Notes under the pieces: generated by a model
Told to the model about the DNA's origin: nothing
The model's input: the letters and a program-made list of their open reading frames with translations, nothing else
Database searches by the model: none
Position numbers and translations under genes: made by a program
In this document: in pieces, positions 1 through 8,829 of the stretch
Numbering within the stretch: position 1 is the stretch's first letter
Layout: each line of letters begins with the position of its first letter
Assembly (NCBI GenBank): GCA_005880985.1
Contig: VBIQ01000007.1
Location: forward strand, 186,001-250,000
Direction of reading: 5' to 3'
Source: Chloroflexota bacterium
GTDB taxonomy: Bacteria; Chloroflexota; Dormibacteria; Aeolococcales; Aeolococcaceae
Length of the DNA: 64,000 nt

Positions 1-2
1 TC

Positions 3-1541
3 ATCACCTCCTACACGCTGACCGTCGCGGTGTCCGTCGCCAGCAGCGTCGACGCGATCGTCAGTGCCGCTCCCTCGACGGCCGGGCTGCGAGTGCAGCT
101 CTGCGCCGCCTTTGTTCTCCTGCTTCTGATGGGCAACCTGCGGGGCATTCGCGAATCAGGCTCGATCTTTGCGGCCCCCACCTACCTGTTCATCCTGGGA
201 ATGTTCCTGATGGTCGGTGTCATCTTCGTCAAGCTCGCCACCGGCGACCTGCACCGCTCGAGCCCCCGCATCGGCCAGGCGACCGAGAGCCTGACGCTCG
301 TTCTCATCCTGCGCGCGTTCGCCTCGGGAGCCACCGCCCTGACCGGGGTGGAGGCGATCAGCGATGGCGTGCCCGCCTTTCGGCCGCCCGAGTGGCTCAA
401 TGCCCGCCGGACGCTCACCGCGATGGGGCTCATCCTCGGGGGGATGTTCCTGACCATCACCGTGGCCACCTACCTGCTCGGCATCACTCCGCAGAATCCG
501 GCCAGCCACGGGTATCAGACCGTCATCTCTCAGCTCGCCCACGCAGCCTTCAGCGACAGCTTCGGATACATCTACGTCGCGATCACCACCACGGCAATTC
601 TCGTCCTGGCGGGCAACACGGCCTTTTCCGACTTCCCCCGCCTCCTCTTCTTCATGGCTCGCGATGACTACGCCCCCCATCTGTTCCGCCGGGTCGGCGA
701 TCGGCTCGCCTACAGCAACGGGATCATCGCCCTGGCCGTGCTGGCGACCCTGTTGATCCTGGTGTTCCGCGGCGAGGTGTCACGGCTCATCCCCCTCTAC
801 GCCATCGGCGTCTTCCTCGCCTTCACCATGTCCCAAGCGGGGATGGTGGCCAGGTGGCGACGCCTTCGCGAGCCGGGATGGCGGCGTGGGCTCCCCATCA
901 ACGTGGTCGGGGTCCTCGCCACCGGCCTGGTCTTCATCATCACCGGCATCTTCAAGTTCACCCAGGGCGCGTGGATCATCGTGCTCGTGGTCCCCTTGTT
1001 GGTGCTGACCTGTCGCGCCATCCACAGCCATTACAACGAGGTGCGCGGCAACCTCGCCACCGAGATCCCGACCTCGCCCGACAAGGTGAAACCGATCTGC
1101 ATCGTCCCCATCGCCGACCTCGACGGCGTGGCGCTGCAGAGTCTCGCCTTCGCGCGCTCGATCTCCGACAACGTGATCGCGGTCCACGTCTCCGAAGACG
1201 AGCAGGACATCGCCCGCATGCGCGCCAAATGGGAGGCATGGGGCAATCACGTGCCGCTGGAGATCGTCGAGTCGCAGTATCGCGCCCTGGTCCGCCCGCT
1301 GCTGCGCTATATCGACGCCATCGACAAGCAACACCGTGACGACACCCTGGTGGTGGTGCTGCCGGAGTTGGTGGCGACCAGCTGGTGGCACCAGCTGCTC
1401 CACAACCAGAGCGCGCTGCGGCTCAAGGCGGCGTTGCTGTTCCGTCCCGGCACGGTGGTGGTCAACGTCCCCTACCACCTGCGCCGGGTGCCGCGGGCCC
1501 GCCGCGGGCTGAGGGCGCGGCCGCTGGACGACGACCTCTGA
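3..1541 (+). CDS. kimA: KimA-type K+ uptake permease, first copy (5' end outside window)
   Basis: APC-superfamily permease of the KimA/YdaO type, expected to import K+ with protons across the inner membrane. The reading frame is open from the first bases of the window, so the N-terminal part, including the LSSDxLSSVAYG segment, is missing; 512 residues are visible. Visible family marks are the TGVEAIS segment, the GDRLAYSNGII loop, several hydrophobic helices, and a cytosolic USP-like C-terminal domain that begins near CIVPIADLDG and ends WWHQLLHNQ...PYHLRR. It is closely similar along its whole visible length to the full copy at 35849-38011. It is followed after 56 bases by a flippase-like gene on the same strand. 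Amino-acid transport, the default label for the superfamily, is less likely given the KimA-specific C-terminal domain. Confidence 0.85.
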   Translation: MTSYTLTVAVSVASSVDAIVSAAPSTAGLRVQLCAAFVLLLLMGNLRGIRESGSIFAAPTYLFILGMFLMVGVIFVKLATGDLHRSSPRIGQATESLTLVLILRAFASGATALTGVEAISDGVPAFRPPEWLNARRTLTAMGLILGGMFLTITVATYLLGITPQNPASHGYQTVISQLAHAAFSDSFGYIYVAITTTAILVLAGNTAFSDFPRLLFFMARDDYAPHLFRRVGDRLAYSNGIIALAVLATLLILVFRGEVSRLIPLYAIGVFLAFTMSQAGMVARWRRLREPGWRRGLPINVVGVLATGLVFIITGIFKFTQGAWIIVLVVPLLVLTCRAIHSHYNEVRGNLATEIPTSPDKVKPICIVPIADLDGVALQSLAFARSISDNVIAVHVSEDEQDIARMRAKWEAWGNHVPLEIVESQYRALVRPLLRYIDAIDKQHRDDTLVVVLPELVATSWWHQLLHNQSALRLKAALLFRPGTVVVNVPYHLRRVPRARRGLRARPLDDDL

Positions 1542-1597
1542 GCGGGCCATCCGCGACCGGTCCCCAGGCGTCGCCGCGGCTCACCGCGGCCCAGGCG

Positions 1598-2641
1598 ATG
1601 CGACGTCCCCATCACCTCCTGCCGGCGCGGGTTCGCCGCCTTCTCTTCGGCCTGGTGCGCTTCGCCATCGGCGCCGCCGTGCTCGCCTACATCATCAGCC
1701 TGGTCAAGCTGAGCGCCTTCCGCCCACTGACCCGGGGAGACAACGCGCTCTGGCTGCTGCTGGCGGTGGCCTGCCTGGCCGCCAACGTCTACGTCGCCGC
1801 CTGGCGCTGGCAGCTGCTGCTGCTCGCCCTCGGTGTCCGCGAGCGCATCGCGCCGCTGCTGCGCGCCATCTACGTCGGCGCCTTCTACAACCTGGTGCTC
1901 CCGGGGCAGCTCGGCGGCCAGGCGATCAAGGTGCTGCTGGTGGGTCGCGCCAAGGGGATCCGCTCGCCAGCGCTGCGCGAGATCCTCGCCTCGGTGGCGA
2001 TGGATCAGCTGATCATCATCATCGCCCTGTTCATCCTGGGGCTGGTTGCCGCCGCCTTCGCCCCTCCCCTCGCCTACCGCACCGGCTGGCTCTTCGGCTT
2101 CGGCTTCACCCTGGTAGCCGCCATCGTTCTGTTGCTGGTGGTGATCGCCCCCCGACTGCAGCCGCGGCTGTTGCGCGGGGTCCGCCGCAGCCGGCGCCTG
2201 ATCTGGCTGCCCGACGGGCTGCGCCACCAGACCTCGAAGACCTGGGCCTCTCTCGCCGCCTACGGCCGGGAGCCGGTGATGCTGCTGGTCGCCATCGCCC
2301 AGGCGGTGCTCTTCTTGATCACCCTCGGCGGCATGGCGCTCGGGCTCGCCCGCGGCCTGGGGATCGACCTCGACTTCCTCACCATCCTCTTTGTCCTCTG
2401 CGTCGCCCTGATCGCCGGGGTCGCACCCTTCACCCTGGCCGGGCTCGGCGCCCGCGAGGCGGCCTTCACCGCCGCCTTCGTCAAGTTCGGCGTCGACAAG
2501 GACGTTGGCGCCGCCTTCGCAGTGCTGTGGTTGATCCTCAACGTCCTGGCGGACGCCATGGGCGGGGTGATGCAGTTCTGGCACCCGCGCCAGGCCGGCA
2601 CCCTGGAGCGGGCCCGACCCCGCCGCCGCGGAGGGCCCTGA
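1598..2641 (+). CDS. Lysylphosphatidylglycerol synthase TM-domain / UPF0104 flippase-like protein
   Basis: Integral membrane protein of 347 residues in the AglD/MprF-N/UPF0104 family. Members are membrane flippase-like domains that often accompany lipid or glycan modification genes, and the substrate cannot be read from sequence. The family segment FYNLVLPGQLGGQ lies about a third of the way in, the late motif PFTLAGLGAREAAF is present, and about seven or eight hydrophobic helices can be counted. The frame is open back to 1385, but those residues would overlap the permease gene and look like out-of-frame translation. The ATG at 1598, just before a basic stretch and the first helix, is the better start. 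The tail is Arg/Pro-rich. It may be cotranscribed with the aminotransferase pair downstream. Confidence 0.75.
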   Translation: MRRPHHLLPARVRRLLFGLVRFAIGAAVLAYIISLVKLSAFRPLTRGDNALWLLLAVACLAANVYVAAWRWQLLLLALGVRERIAPLLRAIYVGAFYNLVLPGQLGGQAIKVLLVGRAKGIRSPALREILASVAMDQLIIIIALFILGLVAAAFAPPLAYRTGWLFGFGFTLVAAIVLLLVVIAPRLQPRLLRGVRRSRRLIWLPDGLRHQTSKTWASLAAYGREPVMLLVAIAQAVLFLITLGGMALGLARGLGIDLDFLTILFVLCVALIAGVAPFTLAGLGAREAAFTAAFVKFGVDKDVGAAFAVLWLILNVLADAMGGVMQFWHPRQAGTLERARPRRRGGP

Positions 2642-2666
2642 GGGCGCCACCGCGCTGGGCAGGCCG

Positions 2667-2672
2667 TACACT
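2667..2672 (+). promoter_or_regulatory. Candidate -10 element TACACT upstream of the aminotransferase gene
   Basis: TACACT sits in the 11-base string GGCCGTACACT, which recurs exactly upstream of tRNA-Arg near 32709. Its end is 17 bases before the ATG at 2690, which would give a leader of about 10 bases. No good -35 box is visible, so this is a weak call resting mainly on the recurrence. Confidence 0.35.
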
Positions 2673-2689
2673 CACCCGATTCCACGCCC

Positions 2690-3985
2690 ATGCTCGAACT
2701 CGCGCCCACAGAAACCACCACCCCCGACCTGATCCGCCGCCTCACGGGCGGTGGTCCCCGCCGGATCGCCGAATCGGCCGGGGTGGTGATCAGCCACGGC
2801 CGCGGCGCCTGGCTCTATGACGAGGCCGGGAAGGGGTACCTCGACTTCACCACCGCGATGGGGGTCGCCGGCTTCGGCCACGCCCATCCCCGCTGGGTCG
2901 CGGCGGTGAGCCGTCAGGCGGAGCGGATGGCCGCCTGCATCCTCCACACCCGCGAGCACGGCGAGCTGCTCGCCGGCCTGGCCGGGCTGCTCCCTACCGG
3001 CCTGGAGCGCACCGCCCTCTACTCGGGCGGGACCGAGGCGGTCGAGGTCGCCGTGCGGCTGGCCCAGTCGGTCACCGGCCGGCGCCACCTGGTGTCCTTC
3101 GCCGGCGGGTTCCACGGCAAGACCGCCGGCACCCGCTTCACCGGGCACCGCTATCCGGGGGAGCGCGACTGGCTGGGGATCGACTGGGTCCACGACACCA
3201 CCTACCCGCTCTGCCGCGACCACGACGCCGTCAGCTACCCGGACTGCGACGCCACCGGCGCCGGTGCGCTCGCCGAGCTCGACCTCGTGGCCGCCGGCCT
3301 CGACGGCGGGGTCGCCGCGGTGATCGTCGAGCCGGTCCTCGGCACCGCCGGCAACCGCCCGCCCGAGCGCCGCTTCCTCGCCGCCCTGGCAGATCTCTGC
3401 GCCCGCCGCGGCTGGCTGCTGGTCATGGACGAGAACATCACCGGCTGCGGCCGGCTGGGCGCCCCGTTCGCCGCCGATTACTTCGGCGTCCAGCCCGACA
3501 TCCTTGTCTGGGGCAAGGCGATGGGCGGCGGCTTCCCTCTCAGCGCGGTGGCCGCGCGATCCGAGCTCTGGGATGCCAGCCTCTTCGCCGAGCCCTCGGC
3601 CACCTCCAGCAGCTACGGCGCCAACCCCGTGGCCTGCGCCGCCGGGCTCGCGGTCTGCGAGATCCTGGCCGAGGAGGGGTTCCTGGAGAACGTCCGCGCC
3701 GTCGCCCACCGGCTGGCCGCCGGGCTGCGAGAGATCGAGGCCGCCTCGCCGTACATCGCCCACACCCGCGGCGCCGGGCTGATGCTGGGCTTCGACTGGA
3801 TCGATCCTGCCAGCGGCGAGCTCGCCGGCAGCGAGCTGTGCGGCCGCCTGTTCCGCCGCTGCATGGAGCACGGACTGCTGGTGGTCGGCGACGTCCCCGG
3901 GGTGCGGCTGAACCCCCCGATGGTCCTCAGCCCGGAGGAGGCCGACCAGGCGCTGGAGGCGCTGGCCGCCGCCGCATGTCACTGA
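2690..3985 (+). CDS. Class III (PLP-dependent) aminotransferase
   Basis: Fold-type I pyridoxal-phosphate aminotransferase of the acetylornithine/4-aminobutyrate/glutamate-semialdehyde group, 431 residues, a normal length. Visible motifs are YSGGTEAVEVA (cofactor phosphate loop), FHGKTAGT, the Asp of VMDENITGCGR that contacts the PLP nitrogen, and Lys276 in WGKAMGGGFP, which should carry PLP. The middle of the DExxTGxGR motif is slightly divergent (DENITGCGRLG). Its last 10 bases overlap the start of a Gfo/Idh/MocA oxidoreductase, so the two are translated together and probably act on one substrate. The substrate is unknown; a sugar or a small keto acid are both possible. Confidence 0.85.
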   Translation: MLELAPTETTTPDLIRRLTGGGPRRIAESAGVVISHGRGAWLYDEAGKGYLDFTTAMGVAGFGHAHPRWVAAVSRQAERMAACILHTREHGELLAGLAGLLPTGLERTALYSGGTEAVEVAVRLAQSVTGRRHLVSFAGGFHGKTAGTRFTGHRYPGERDWLGIDWVHDTTYPLCRDHDAVSYPDCDATGAGALAELDLVAAGLDGGVAAVIVEPVLGTAGNRPPERRFLAALADLCARRGWLLVMDENITGCGRLGAPFAADYFGVQPDILVWGKAMGGGFPLSAVAARSELWDASLFAEPSATSSSYGANPVACAAGLAVCEILAEEGFLENVRAVAHRLAAGLREIEAASPYIAHTRGAGLMLGFDWIDPASGELAGSELCGRLFRRCMEHGLLVVGDVPGVRLNPPMVLSPEEADQALEALAAAACH

Positions 3986-5004
3986 GAGTCGGCGTCTGCG
4001 GGCTCGGGTCGGCGGCCCACCGTGCCCACCTACCCGCGCTGGCAGGCATCGCCGACGCAGCCGACGTCGAGGTGGCGGCGGTCTGCGATCCCGACCGCGA
4101 GCGCCGCACCGCGGTGGCGACCGCCCTCGGCGGCGCCCGTCGCTATCCCGATGCGACCGCGATGCTCCACGCCGGCGGCCTCGACCTCCTGGTGATCGCC
4201 AGCCCTCCCAGCTGCCACCTCGAGGCCCTGACGGCCGCCGCCGAACACGGCGTCGACGTGCTCTGCGAGAAGCCCCTGGGCCTCACCGCCGGCGACGTCT
4301 CCGCCCTCGAGCAGGTGGCGCGGCAGCACCCCGGCCGGCTGCTGGCGACCGTCCACCAGTACCGCCACGCTCCCGCCTGGACGGTGCTCGCCCGAGCGGT
4401 GCGCGCGTCACTGCGCAGCGGGGTCCCCTTCCGGGTCGAGGCCGAGGTCGAGCGGCCGGGGACCGATCCGCTGAGCAGCGGCGGCTGGCGAGCCCACGCC
4501 GACCGTGAGGGCGGGATCCTCGGCGACCACGGCAGCCACTACCTCGCCCTCTGCCACGACCTGACACCTCTGGCCCGGGTCATCGCCTGCCGCCGCCATG
4601 GCGCGGCGGGACGGGAGGGTGCCTCGGTCCGCCTGCGCCTCGGACTCGGCGAGGCCCGCATCGAGCTGACCTACGCGGGCGAGCGGCGGCGCAACCGGGT
4701 CGCCGCCGACATCGACGACGGCCGGCTCCAGCTGGAGTGGCTCGACGACGCGCTCACCGTGGTGCGCCGGGGCCGCACCACGCAGGGCGCGGTGGGAGCG
4801 CTGAGCCGTCGCGACTTCGTCAACCGGCTCTATCAGCCGATGTACCGCGACCTGGTCACCCGGCTGGGCGACGACGCCTGGCGCGCCGACCGCACCGCCG
4901 AAACGATGGCCACCGCCCGGCTGCTCTCCAGCGCCTTCAGCCTGGCGGCCAGGCCGGCGACCCAGATCGACGGCGGCGCCGGCCGGGCTGCGGCGGTTCG
5001 CTAG
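3976..5004 (+). CDS. Gfo/Idh/MocA family NAD(P)-dependent oxidoreductase
   Basis: 342-residue dehydrogenase of the glucose-fructose oxidoreductase/inositol dehydrogenase family. The N-terminal Rossmann fold starts at once with GVCGLGSAAH, the EKPLGLT motif (cofactor/substrate Lys) follows in the first third, and DHGSHY in the second domain is the usual catalytic D-x-G-x-H segment. The ATG at 3976 is chosen because the Rossmann strand begins there; the frame runs further upstream only by reading the aminotransferase out of frame. The 10-bp overlap with the aminotransferase indicates translational coupling. A dehydrogenase plus aminotransferase pair would fit oxidation then amination of a hydroxyl group, but that is inference. 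Confidence 0.82.
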   Translation: MSLRVGVCGLGSAAHRAHLPALAGIADAADVEVAAVCDPDRERRTAVATALGGARRYPDATAMLHAGGLDLLVIASPPSCHLEALTAAAEHGVDVLCEKPLGLTAGDVSALEQVARQHPGRLLATVHQYRHAPAWTVLARAVRASLRSGVPFRVEAEVERPGTDPLSSGGWRAHADREGGILGDHGSHYLALCHDLTPLARVIACRRHGAAGREGASVRLRLGLGEARIELTYAGERRRNRVAADIDDGRLQLEWLDDALTVVRRGRTTQGAVGALSRRDFVNRLYQPMYRDLVTRLGDDAWRADRTAETMATARLLSSAFSLAARPATQIDGGAGRAAAVR

Positions 5005-5708
5005 GAGGAACTCCGCGCGCGGAGAAAGGCTCGCACCTGGTCGCGCGCCCGCTCGCGGATCTCCGGTCCGTGGGTGAACGCCGCCACCTCGTAGTCGACC
5101 TCGCCCAGCCGGTCCGCCGTCTCGCGCGACAGCCGCCCATTGGTGCAGAAGACGGCGAACGAGTAGCGCATCCGGTTGCGCCAGTTGAAGATCGCGTCTC
5201 CGGTGATCAGCACTCCCGACGGTTCATGGAGTAGCGAGCAGTGGCCGGGGGTGTGTCCCGGGGTGTGCAGGACGCGCAGGCCTCCGGCCACCGGCAGCAG
5301 CTCGTTGTCGGCAAACGTCCGGTCCACGGGACCGCCGCCGATGCGGGCACCGACCACCGACCCGAGGGCGCGCGCGACCGGGTGGTCCAGCGGCGGCGCC
5401 GTTCCGCTCGCGCAGTAGGTGGCATCACCCTCGTGGATGCACAGCGCACCCCCGGTGCGCTCGCGCAGGCGGCGGGCATCGCCGACATGGTCGAGGTGGG
5501 CGTGGGTCACCACGATGCGCGCAACCTGGTCGGGCCGCTTGCCGATGGCGGACAGGTGACGCAACAGCCGGGCGGTGGCGCCGCGCAGCCCGGCGTCGAC
5601 CAGGGTGACGCCTCCGTCCGGCTCCTCGAGCGCGAATGAATTGACCAGGCTCCCACCGAGGGTGGGAAGCCGCCAGACGCCCGGAGCAAGCAGTGTCGGA
5701 AGGCTCAT
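5001..5708 (-). CDS. Metallo-beta-lactamase-fold hydrolase
   Basis: 235-residue MBL-fold enzyme of the glyoxalase II/hydrolase type. The metal motif THAHLDHVGD is intact, followed by HTPGHTPGH and the bridging Asp in ITGDAIF, so a dinuclear metal site is expected. The start is the ATG at 5708, which overlaps the nth stop by four bases (ATGA). The frame stays open upstream to 6836 but only as an out-of-frame reading of nth. It is the last gene of a three-gene minus operon and its 3' end meets the oxidoreductase from the plus strand, overlapping by four bases. The substrate is unknown. Confidence 0.82.
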   Translation of the reverse strand: MSLPTLLAPGVWRLPTLGGSLVNSFALEEPDGGVTLVDAGLRGATARLLRHLSAIGKRPDQVARIVVTHAHLDHVGDARRLRERTGGALCIHEGDATYCASGTAPPLDHPVARALGSVVGARIGGGPVDRTFADNELLPVAGGLRVLHTPGHTPGHCSLLHEPSGVLITGDAIFNWRNRMRYSFAVFCTNGRLSRETADRLGEVDYEVAAFTHGPEIRERARDQVRAFLRARSSS

Positions 5709-6484
5709 GCCTGCCGCTCCGCTCGCGTCGCCCGCCCTGCGGGGCCGGCGCCTCGCGGCCGAGCCTTGCGAGAACGCCGTCCCCCGGCGACGAACGCCGA
5801 CGGGCAGAAGGAGTTCAGCACGCAGACCTCGCAGCGCGGGATGCGGGCGAGGCAGACGCGACGGCCATGAAGGATGAGACGCAGGCTCAGCTCGGTCCAC
5901 TCCTCCTTCGGCGCCATGGCGCACACCTGCGCCTCGATGATCACCGGATCGTCCGACCTGGTCAGCCCCAGCCGTTTGCTCAACCGGATGACGTGGGTGT
6001 CGACGGCGAAGCCGGGGACGCCGAAGGCGACGCCGAGCACCACGTTCGCGGTCTTGCGACCGACGCCGCGCAGGGTGACCAGATCCTCCATCCGCGGCGG
6101 CACCTCGCCGTCGTAGCGGCTGACGATGTCCTGCGCCATCTCCGAGATCGCGCGGGACTTGGAGCGGAAGAAGCCGGTCGACTGGATGATCTTCTCCAGC
6201 TCCGGCAGCGGTGCGGCGGCCAGCGAGTCGGCGTCGGGATATCGCTCGAACAGCTGCGGCGTCACCATGTTGACCCGCTCGTCGGTGGTCTGCGCTGAGA
6301 GGATGGTGGCCACAAGCAGCTGCAGTGGCGAGGCGAACTTCAGGGCGATCTCCGCCGTGGGGTACTCGCGCCCCAAGGCCTCGACGGTGGCCAGCGCGCG
6401 CGCCTTGGCACCGCGCGGTGGGGCGGGGACTCGCCGCGGAGGTGCGCCGCGCTTGCTGGCCGGCCGGGCGGTGGTGCGGCTCAC
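5705..6484 (-). CDS. nth: Endonuclease III (DNA glycosylase/AP lyase)
   Basis: Base-excision repair enzyme that removes oxidised pyrimidines and cleaves the abasic strand. It has the helix-hairpin-helix LRGVGRKTANVV with the catalytic Lys, the catalytic Asp in VDTHVIRL, and a complete 4Fe-4S loop of four Cys (C-x6-C-x2-C-x5-C) near the C terminus. The chosen start is GTG at 6484, which overlaps the upstream stop as GTGA and gives 259 residues with a basic N-terminal tail of about 30. The longer frame to 6646 would only read the neighbouring gene out of frame. It sits between a CmpB-like membrane gene and an MBL hydrolase, with 4-bp overlaps on both sides. Confidence 0.92.
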   Translation of the reverse strand: MSRTTARPASKRGAPPRRVPAPPRGAKARALATVEALGREYPTAEIALKFASPLQLLVATILSAQTTDERVNMVTPQLFERYPDADSLAAAPLPELEKIIQSTGFFRSKSRAISEMAQDIVSRYDGEVPPRMEDLVTLRGVGRKTANVVLGVAFGVPGFAVDTHVIRLSKRLGLTRSDDPVIIEAQVCAMAPKEEWTELSLRLILHGRRVCLARIPRCEVCVLNSFCPSAFVAGGRRSRKARPRGAGPAGRATRAERQA

Positions 6485-6951
6485 GTCGCCGTGTCGCGAT
6501 GCACCCGGCGCAGCGGCAGGGTTCGCAGCACGTCGTCGATCCGCTCCAGACCGAGACCCGCGACCGCCCACAGCGGGGCATAGTCGAAGCGGGTTGCACC
6601 GCGGGCGGCGACGAAGCGGCTGCGCCCCGTGTAGTCCCAGGGACACACCCCGACCAGCCGCCGCAGCAGCGACCCGGTGGCGGCCTCGGTGGCGATGATG
6701 CCGGCGGCATAGATGCCGGCGCGGGTGGCTCGCGGCGCCGTCCGCAGCCGGTCGTGGACAGGCTCGAAGAGAAAGGCGGCAAGGCCGTAGATCGGGAGCA
6801 TCCAGAGGTACGTCTCCCCCACCAGACGGCGGTCACCGCGCCCTTGCAGCTGGTCGCTCAGCGCGGTGAAGACCACCTCCATCACCCATCCCGTCACGCC
6901 GTAGGCGAGGAAGCGCTCCGGACGTGTCAGCGGTCGGCGTTCCGGCTCCAC
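6481..6951 (-). CDS. CmpB-like putative ABC-transporter type IV membrane protein
   Basis: 156-residue membrane protein resembling the ABC_trans_CmpB family (PF06541). It has about four hydrophobic segments and the family hallmark CPWDYTG followed by a second conserved W/Y-rich stretch. Despite the family name no ATPase partner is present here and transport is unproven. It opens a minus-strand operon with nth, overlapping it by four bases (GTGA), and is divergent from malate dehydrogenase across only 56 bases. Confidence 0.6.
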   Translation of the reverse strand: MEPERRPLTRPERFLAYGVTGWVMEVVFTALSDQLQGRGDRRLVGETYLWMLPIYGLAAFLFEPVHDRLRTAPRATRAGIYAAGIIATEAATGSLLRRLVGVCPWDYTGRSRFVAARGATRFDYAPLWAVAGLGLERIDDVLRTLPLRRVHRDTAT

Positions 6952-7007
6952 CGCGCGGATCGTAGCGACCGCCCTCGCCCGCCGTCCTGACCTCCCCGCC
7001 TCCTAGA

Positions 7008-8015
7008 ATGCTGGCCGCAGTGCGCGCGAAGATCACCGTCGTCGGAGCGGGCAACGTCGGAGCCACCCTGGCGCAGCGCCTCGCGGAGCGCAACTACGCC
7101 GACATCGTCCTCGTCGACATCGTCGAAGGCCTGCCCCAGGGCAAGGCGCTCGACATGCTCGAGGCCGGTCCCATCGTCGGCTACGACTCGGTGGTCACCG
7201 GCAGCAACGGCTACGAGGAGACCGCCGGCTCGGACATCGTGGTGATCACCAGCGGCGTCGCTCGCAAGCCGGGGATGTCACGCGACGACCTGGTGATGAC
7301 CAACGCCAGGGTGATCGCCTCGGTGGTCCGCGATGTGGCGCGCCGTTCCCCCGACAGCGTGCTGGTGATGGTGACCAATCCGCTCGACGCCATGGCCCAG
7401 CTCGCCCACGCCGTCAGCGGCTTCCCGCGCGAGCGGGTGATCGGCATGGCGGGGGTGCTCGACACCGCCCGCTTCCGCACCTTCATCGCTCGCGAGCTCG
7501 ATGCCTCGATCGAGGACGTCGACGCCTACGTCCTCGGCGGACACGGCGACACGATGGTGCCGCTGACCCGGCTGTCCACGGTCGCCGGCATCCCGGTTGC
7601 CGAGCTGATCGCGCCACAGCGGCTGGAGAGCATCGTCCAGCGCGCCCGCGACGGCGGCGCCGAGATCGTCAACCTCTTGAAGACCGGCAGCGCCTACTAC
7701 GCACCCTCGGCAGCGGCGGCGCAGATGGTCGATGCCATCCACCTCGACACCCGGCGGATCCTGCCGTGCAGCGTCATGCTGAAGGGTGAGTTCGGCATCC
7801 AGGGGCTGTTCACCGGGGTGCCCTGCCAGCTCGGGACGGGTGGCCTGGTCGAGGTGGTCGAGGTCAAGCTGGAGCCCGAGGAGAGGGCCGCGCTGCATCG
7901 CTCGGCCAACGCCGTGCGCGAGGTGATCGAGCTGCTCGACTCGCGTCGCAGCGATATCGGCGGCACGGTGCCCCCGCTGGGGACGGGCGTGCTGGTGGGC
8001 GCGAGCACCAGCTGA
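7008..8015 (+). CDS. mdh: Malate dehydrogenase, NAD-dependent
   Basis: Lactate/malate dehydrogenase superfamily protein of the type found in Chloroflexus and many Gram-positives; interconverts malate and oxaloacetate in the TCA cycle. It shows the Rossmann motif [10 protein letters not shown], the loop [14 protein letters not shown] with the substrate Arg that marks malate over lactate specificity, VTNPLDAM, and the catalytic His in [10 protein letters not shown]. Length of 335 is slightly long. The ATG at 7008 is given, but GTG at 7020 would begin [11 protein letters not shown], which fits the family better. TAGAAT at 7004-7009 overlaps the ATG and could be a -10 box, which would favour the GTG. 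No Shine-Dalgarno sequence precedes either. Confidence 0.92.
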   Translation: MLAAVRAKITVVGAGNVGATLAQRLAERNYADIVLVDIVEGLPQGKALDMLEAGPIVGYDSVVTGSNGYEETAGSDIVVITSGVARKPGMSRDDLVMTNARVIASVVRDVARRSPDSVLVMVTNPLDAMAQLAHAVSGFPRERVIGMAGVLDTARFRTFIARELDASIEDVDAYVLGGHGDTMVPLTRLSTVAGIPVAELIAPQRLESIVQRARDGGAEIVNLLKTGSAYYAPSAAAAQMVDAIHLDTRRILPCSVMLKGEFGIQGLFTGVPCQLGTGGLVEVVEVKLEPEERAALHRSANAVREVIELLDSRRSDIGGTVPPLGTGVLVGASTS

Positions 8016-8108
8016 TCGTCACCCGTGGCGGCCTTGTCGCAGAAACGCGATCCCCGCCATCCGGCTTCCGTATAGAAATGTGAAGCACCCGAACGCAAGG
8101 AGTCCCCG

Positions 8109-8336
8109 ATGCGCTTCGTCCACACCGCGGCCGGTCGCCGCCGCTTCTTCGCCTACCTGGTCGCCTTCGCCTTCGCCATCACCGCCTACCTCGCGGCGGC
8201 GGGGGGCATCAGCGCGCTGGCCGATCCCTGCCTGATCGGACTCGGCGCGTCGCTGGTCTACGCGCTCTTGAGCAGGGACGACCAGGCGCAGGAGCAGAAC
8301 GCGGCCCGTCGGGAGGAGGCCGCCACCGCGCGTTGA
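8109..8336 (+). CDS. Small membrane protein, unknown function
   Basis: 75-residue protein with a basic N terminus, two hydrophobic helices (about residues 14-34 and 39-54) separated by a short polar turn, and a charged C-terminal tail. A strong Shine-Dalgarno sequence AAGGAG ends 6 bases before the ATG, and TATAGA at about 8070 could be a -10 box. These support a real gene. It stands alone between mdh and a convergent SRPBCC gene. I do not recognise a family. Confidence 0.6.
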   Translation: MRFVHTAAGRRRFFAYLVAFAFAITAYLAAAGGISALADPCLIGLGASLVYALLSRDDQAQEQNAARREEAATAR

Positions 8337-8358
8337 GCTCGGTGGCAGGGGGGCAAGG

Positions 8359-8829
8359 CTAGGCGGGCGGCGCCGGCCGCTCCGCCACGGCCTTCAGCCT
8401 CTCCAGGCTGCGGCGCAGGTTCTCCGGCATCCATTCCTCGTGCCGCCGGAAGACCAGGTCGACGATCGCGCGCACCGGCTGGCGGAGCTCGTTGACCGTC
8501 TCGTACGACTCGGTGACCTCGGTACCACCGTCGACCGGCTCGAAGCGGTACCGCCAGCGGGTATGCGGCCTACCCATGACGATCGTCGAGAAGACCAGCT
8601 CCCGGCCGGGCTCGCACGCCTCCACCTCGACCGTGGTCGACCACCGCAGCCGGCCGAATCGGTTCTGCCCCTTGAACCGCGCCCCGGGGCGTGCCTCGGT
8701 GGCGCCGCCGGTCCAGCTGGTACGCACCGTCTCCGGGCTCCATTCGGGGATCCGCGTGACGTCGGCGACCATCGCGTGCAGCCGCTCCGGCGGCACGTCG
8801 ACGCGGATCGTGGCCGCGGCCTGCGCCAC
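8359..8829 (-). CDS. SRPBCC-fold protein (polyketide cyclase/dehydrase-like)
   Basis: START/Bet v1-like ligand-binding domain of 156 residues, seen from the early motif for the first strand and helix (AATIRVDVPPERLHAMVADV), then RIPEWSPE, and the alternating strands GARFKGQN, WSTTVEV and RWRYRFEPVDGGTEVTESYE. The start is set at GTG 8829 because the fold begins directly after it, and because this GTG overlaps the stop of a small upstream ORF by one base (TAGTG). The open frame to 8991 reads that small ORF out of frame. The ligand is unknown. Confidence 0.75.
   Translation of the reverse strand: MAQAAATIRVDVPPERLHAMVADVTRIPEWSPETVRTSWTGGATEARPGARFKGQNRFGRLRWSTTVEVEACEPGRELVFSTIVMGRPHTRWRYRFEPVDGGTEVTESYETVNELRQPVRAIVDLVFRRHEEWMPENLRRSLERLKAVAERPAPPA

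Noticed and set aside
1472-2671. Minus-strand ORF of about 400 codons opposite the flippase-like gene
   Set aside because: Shadow frame: Gln/Gly/Asp-rich product, no motif, and the plus strand encodes a clear membrane family.
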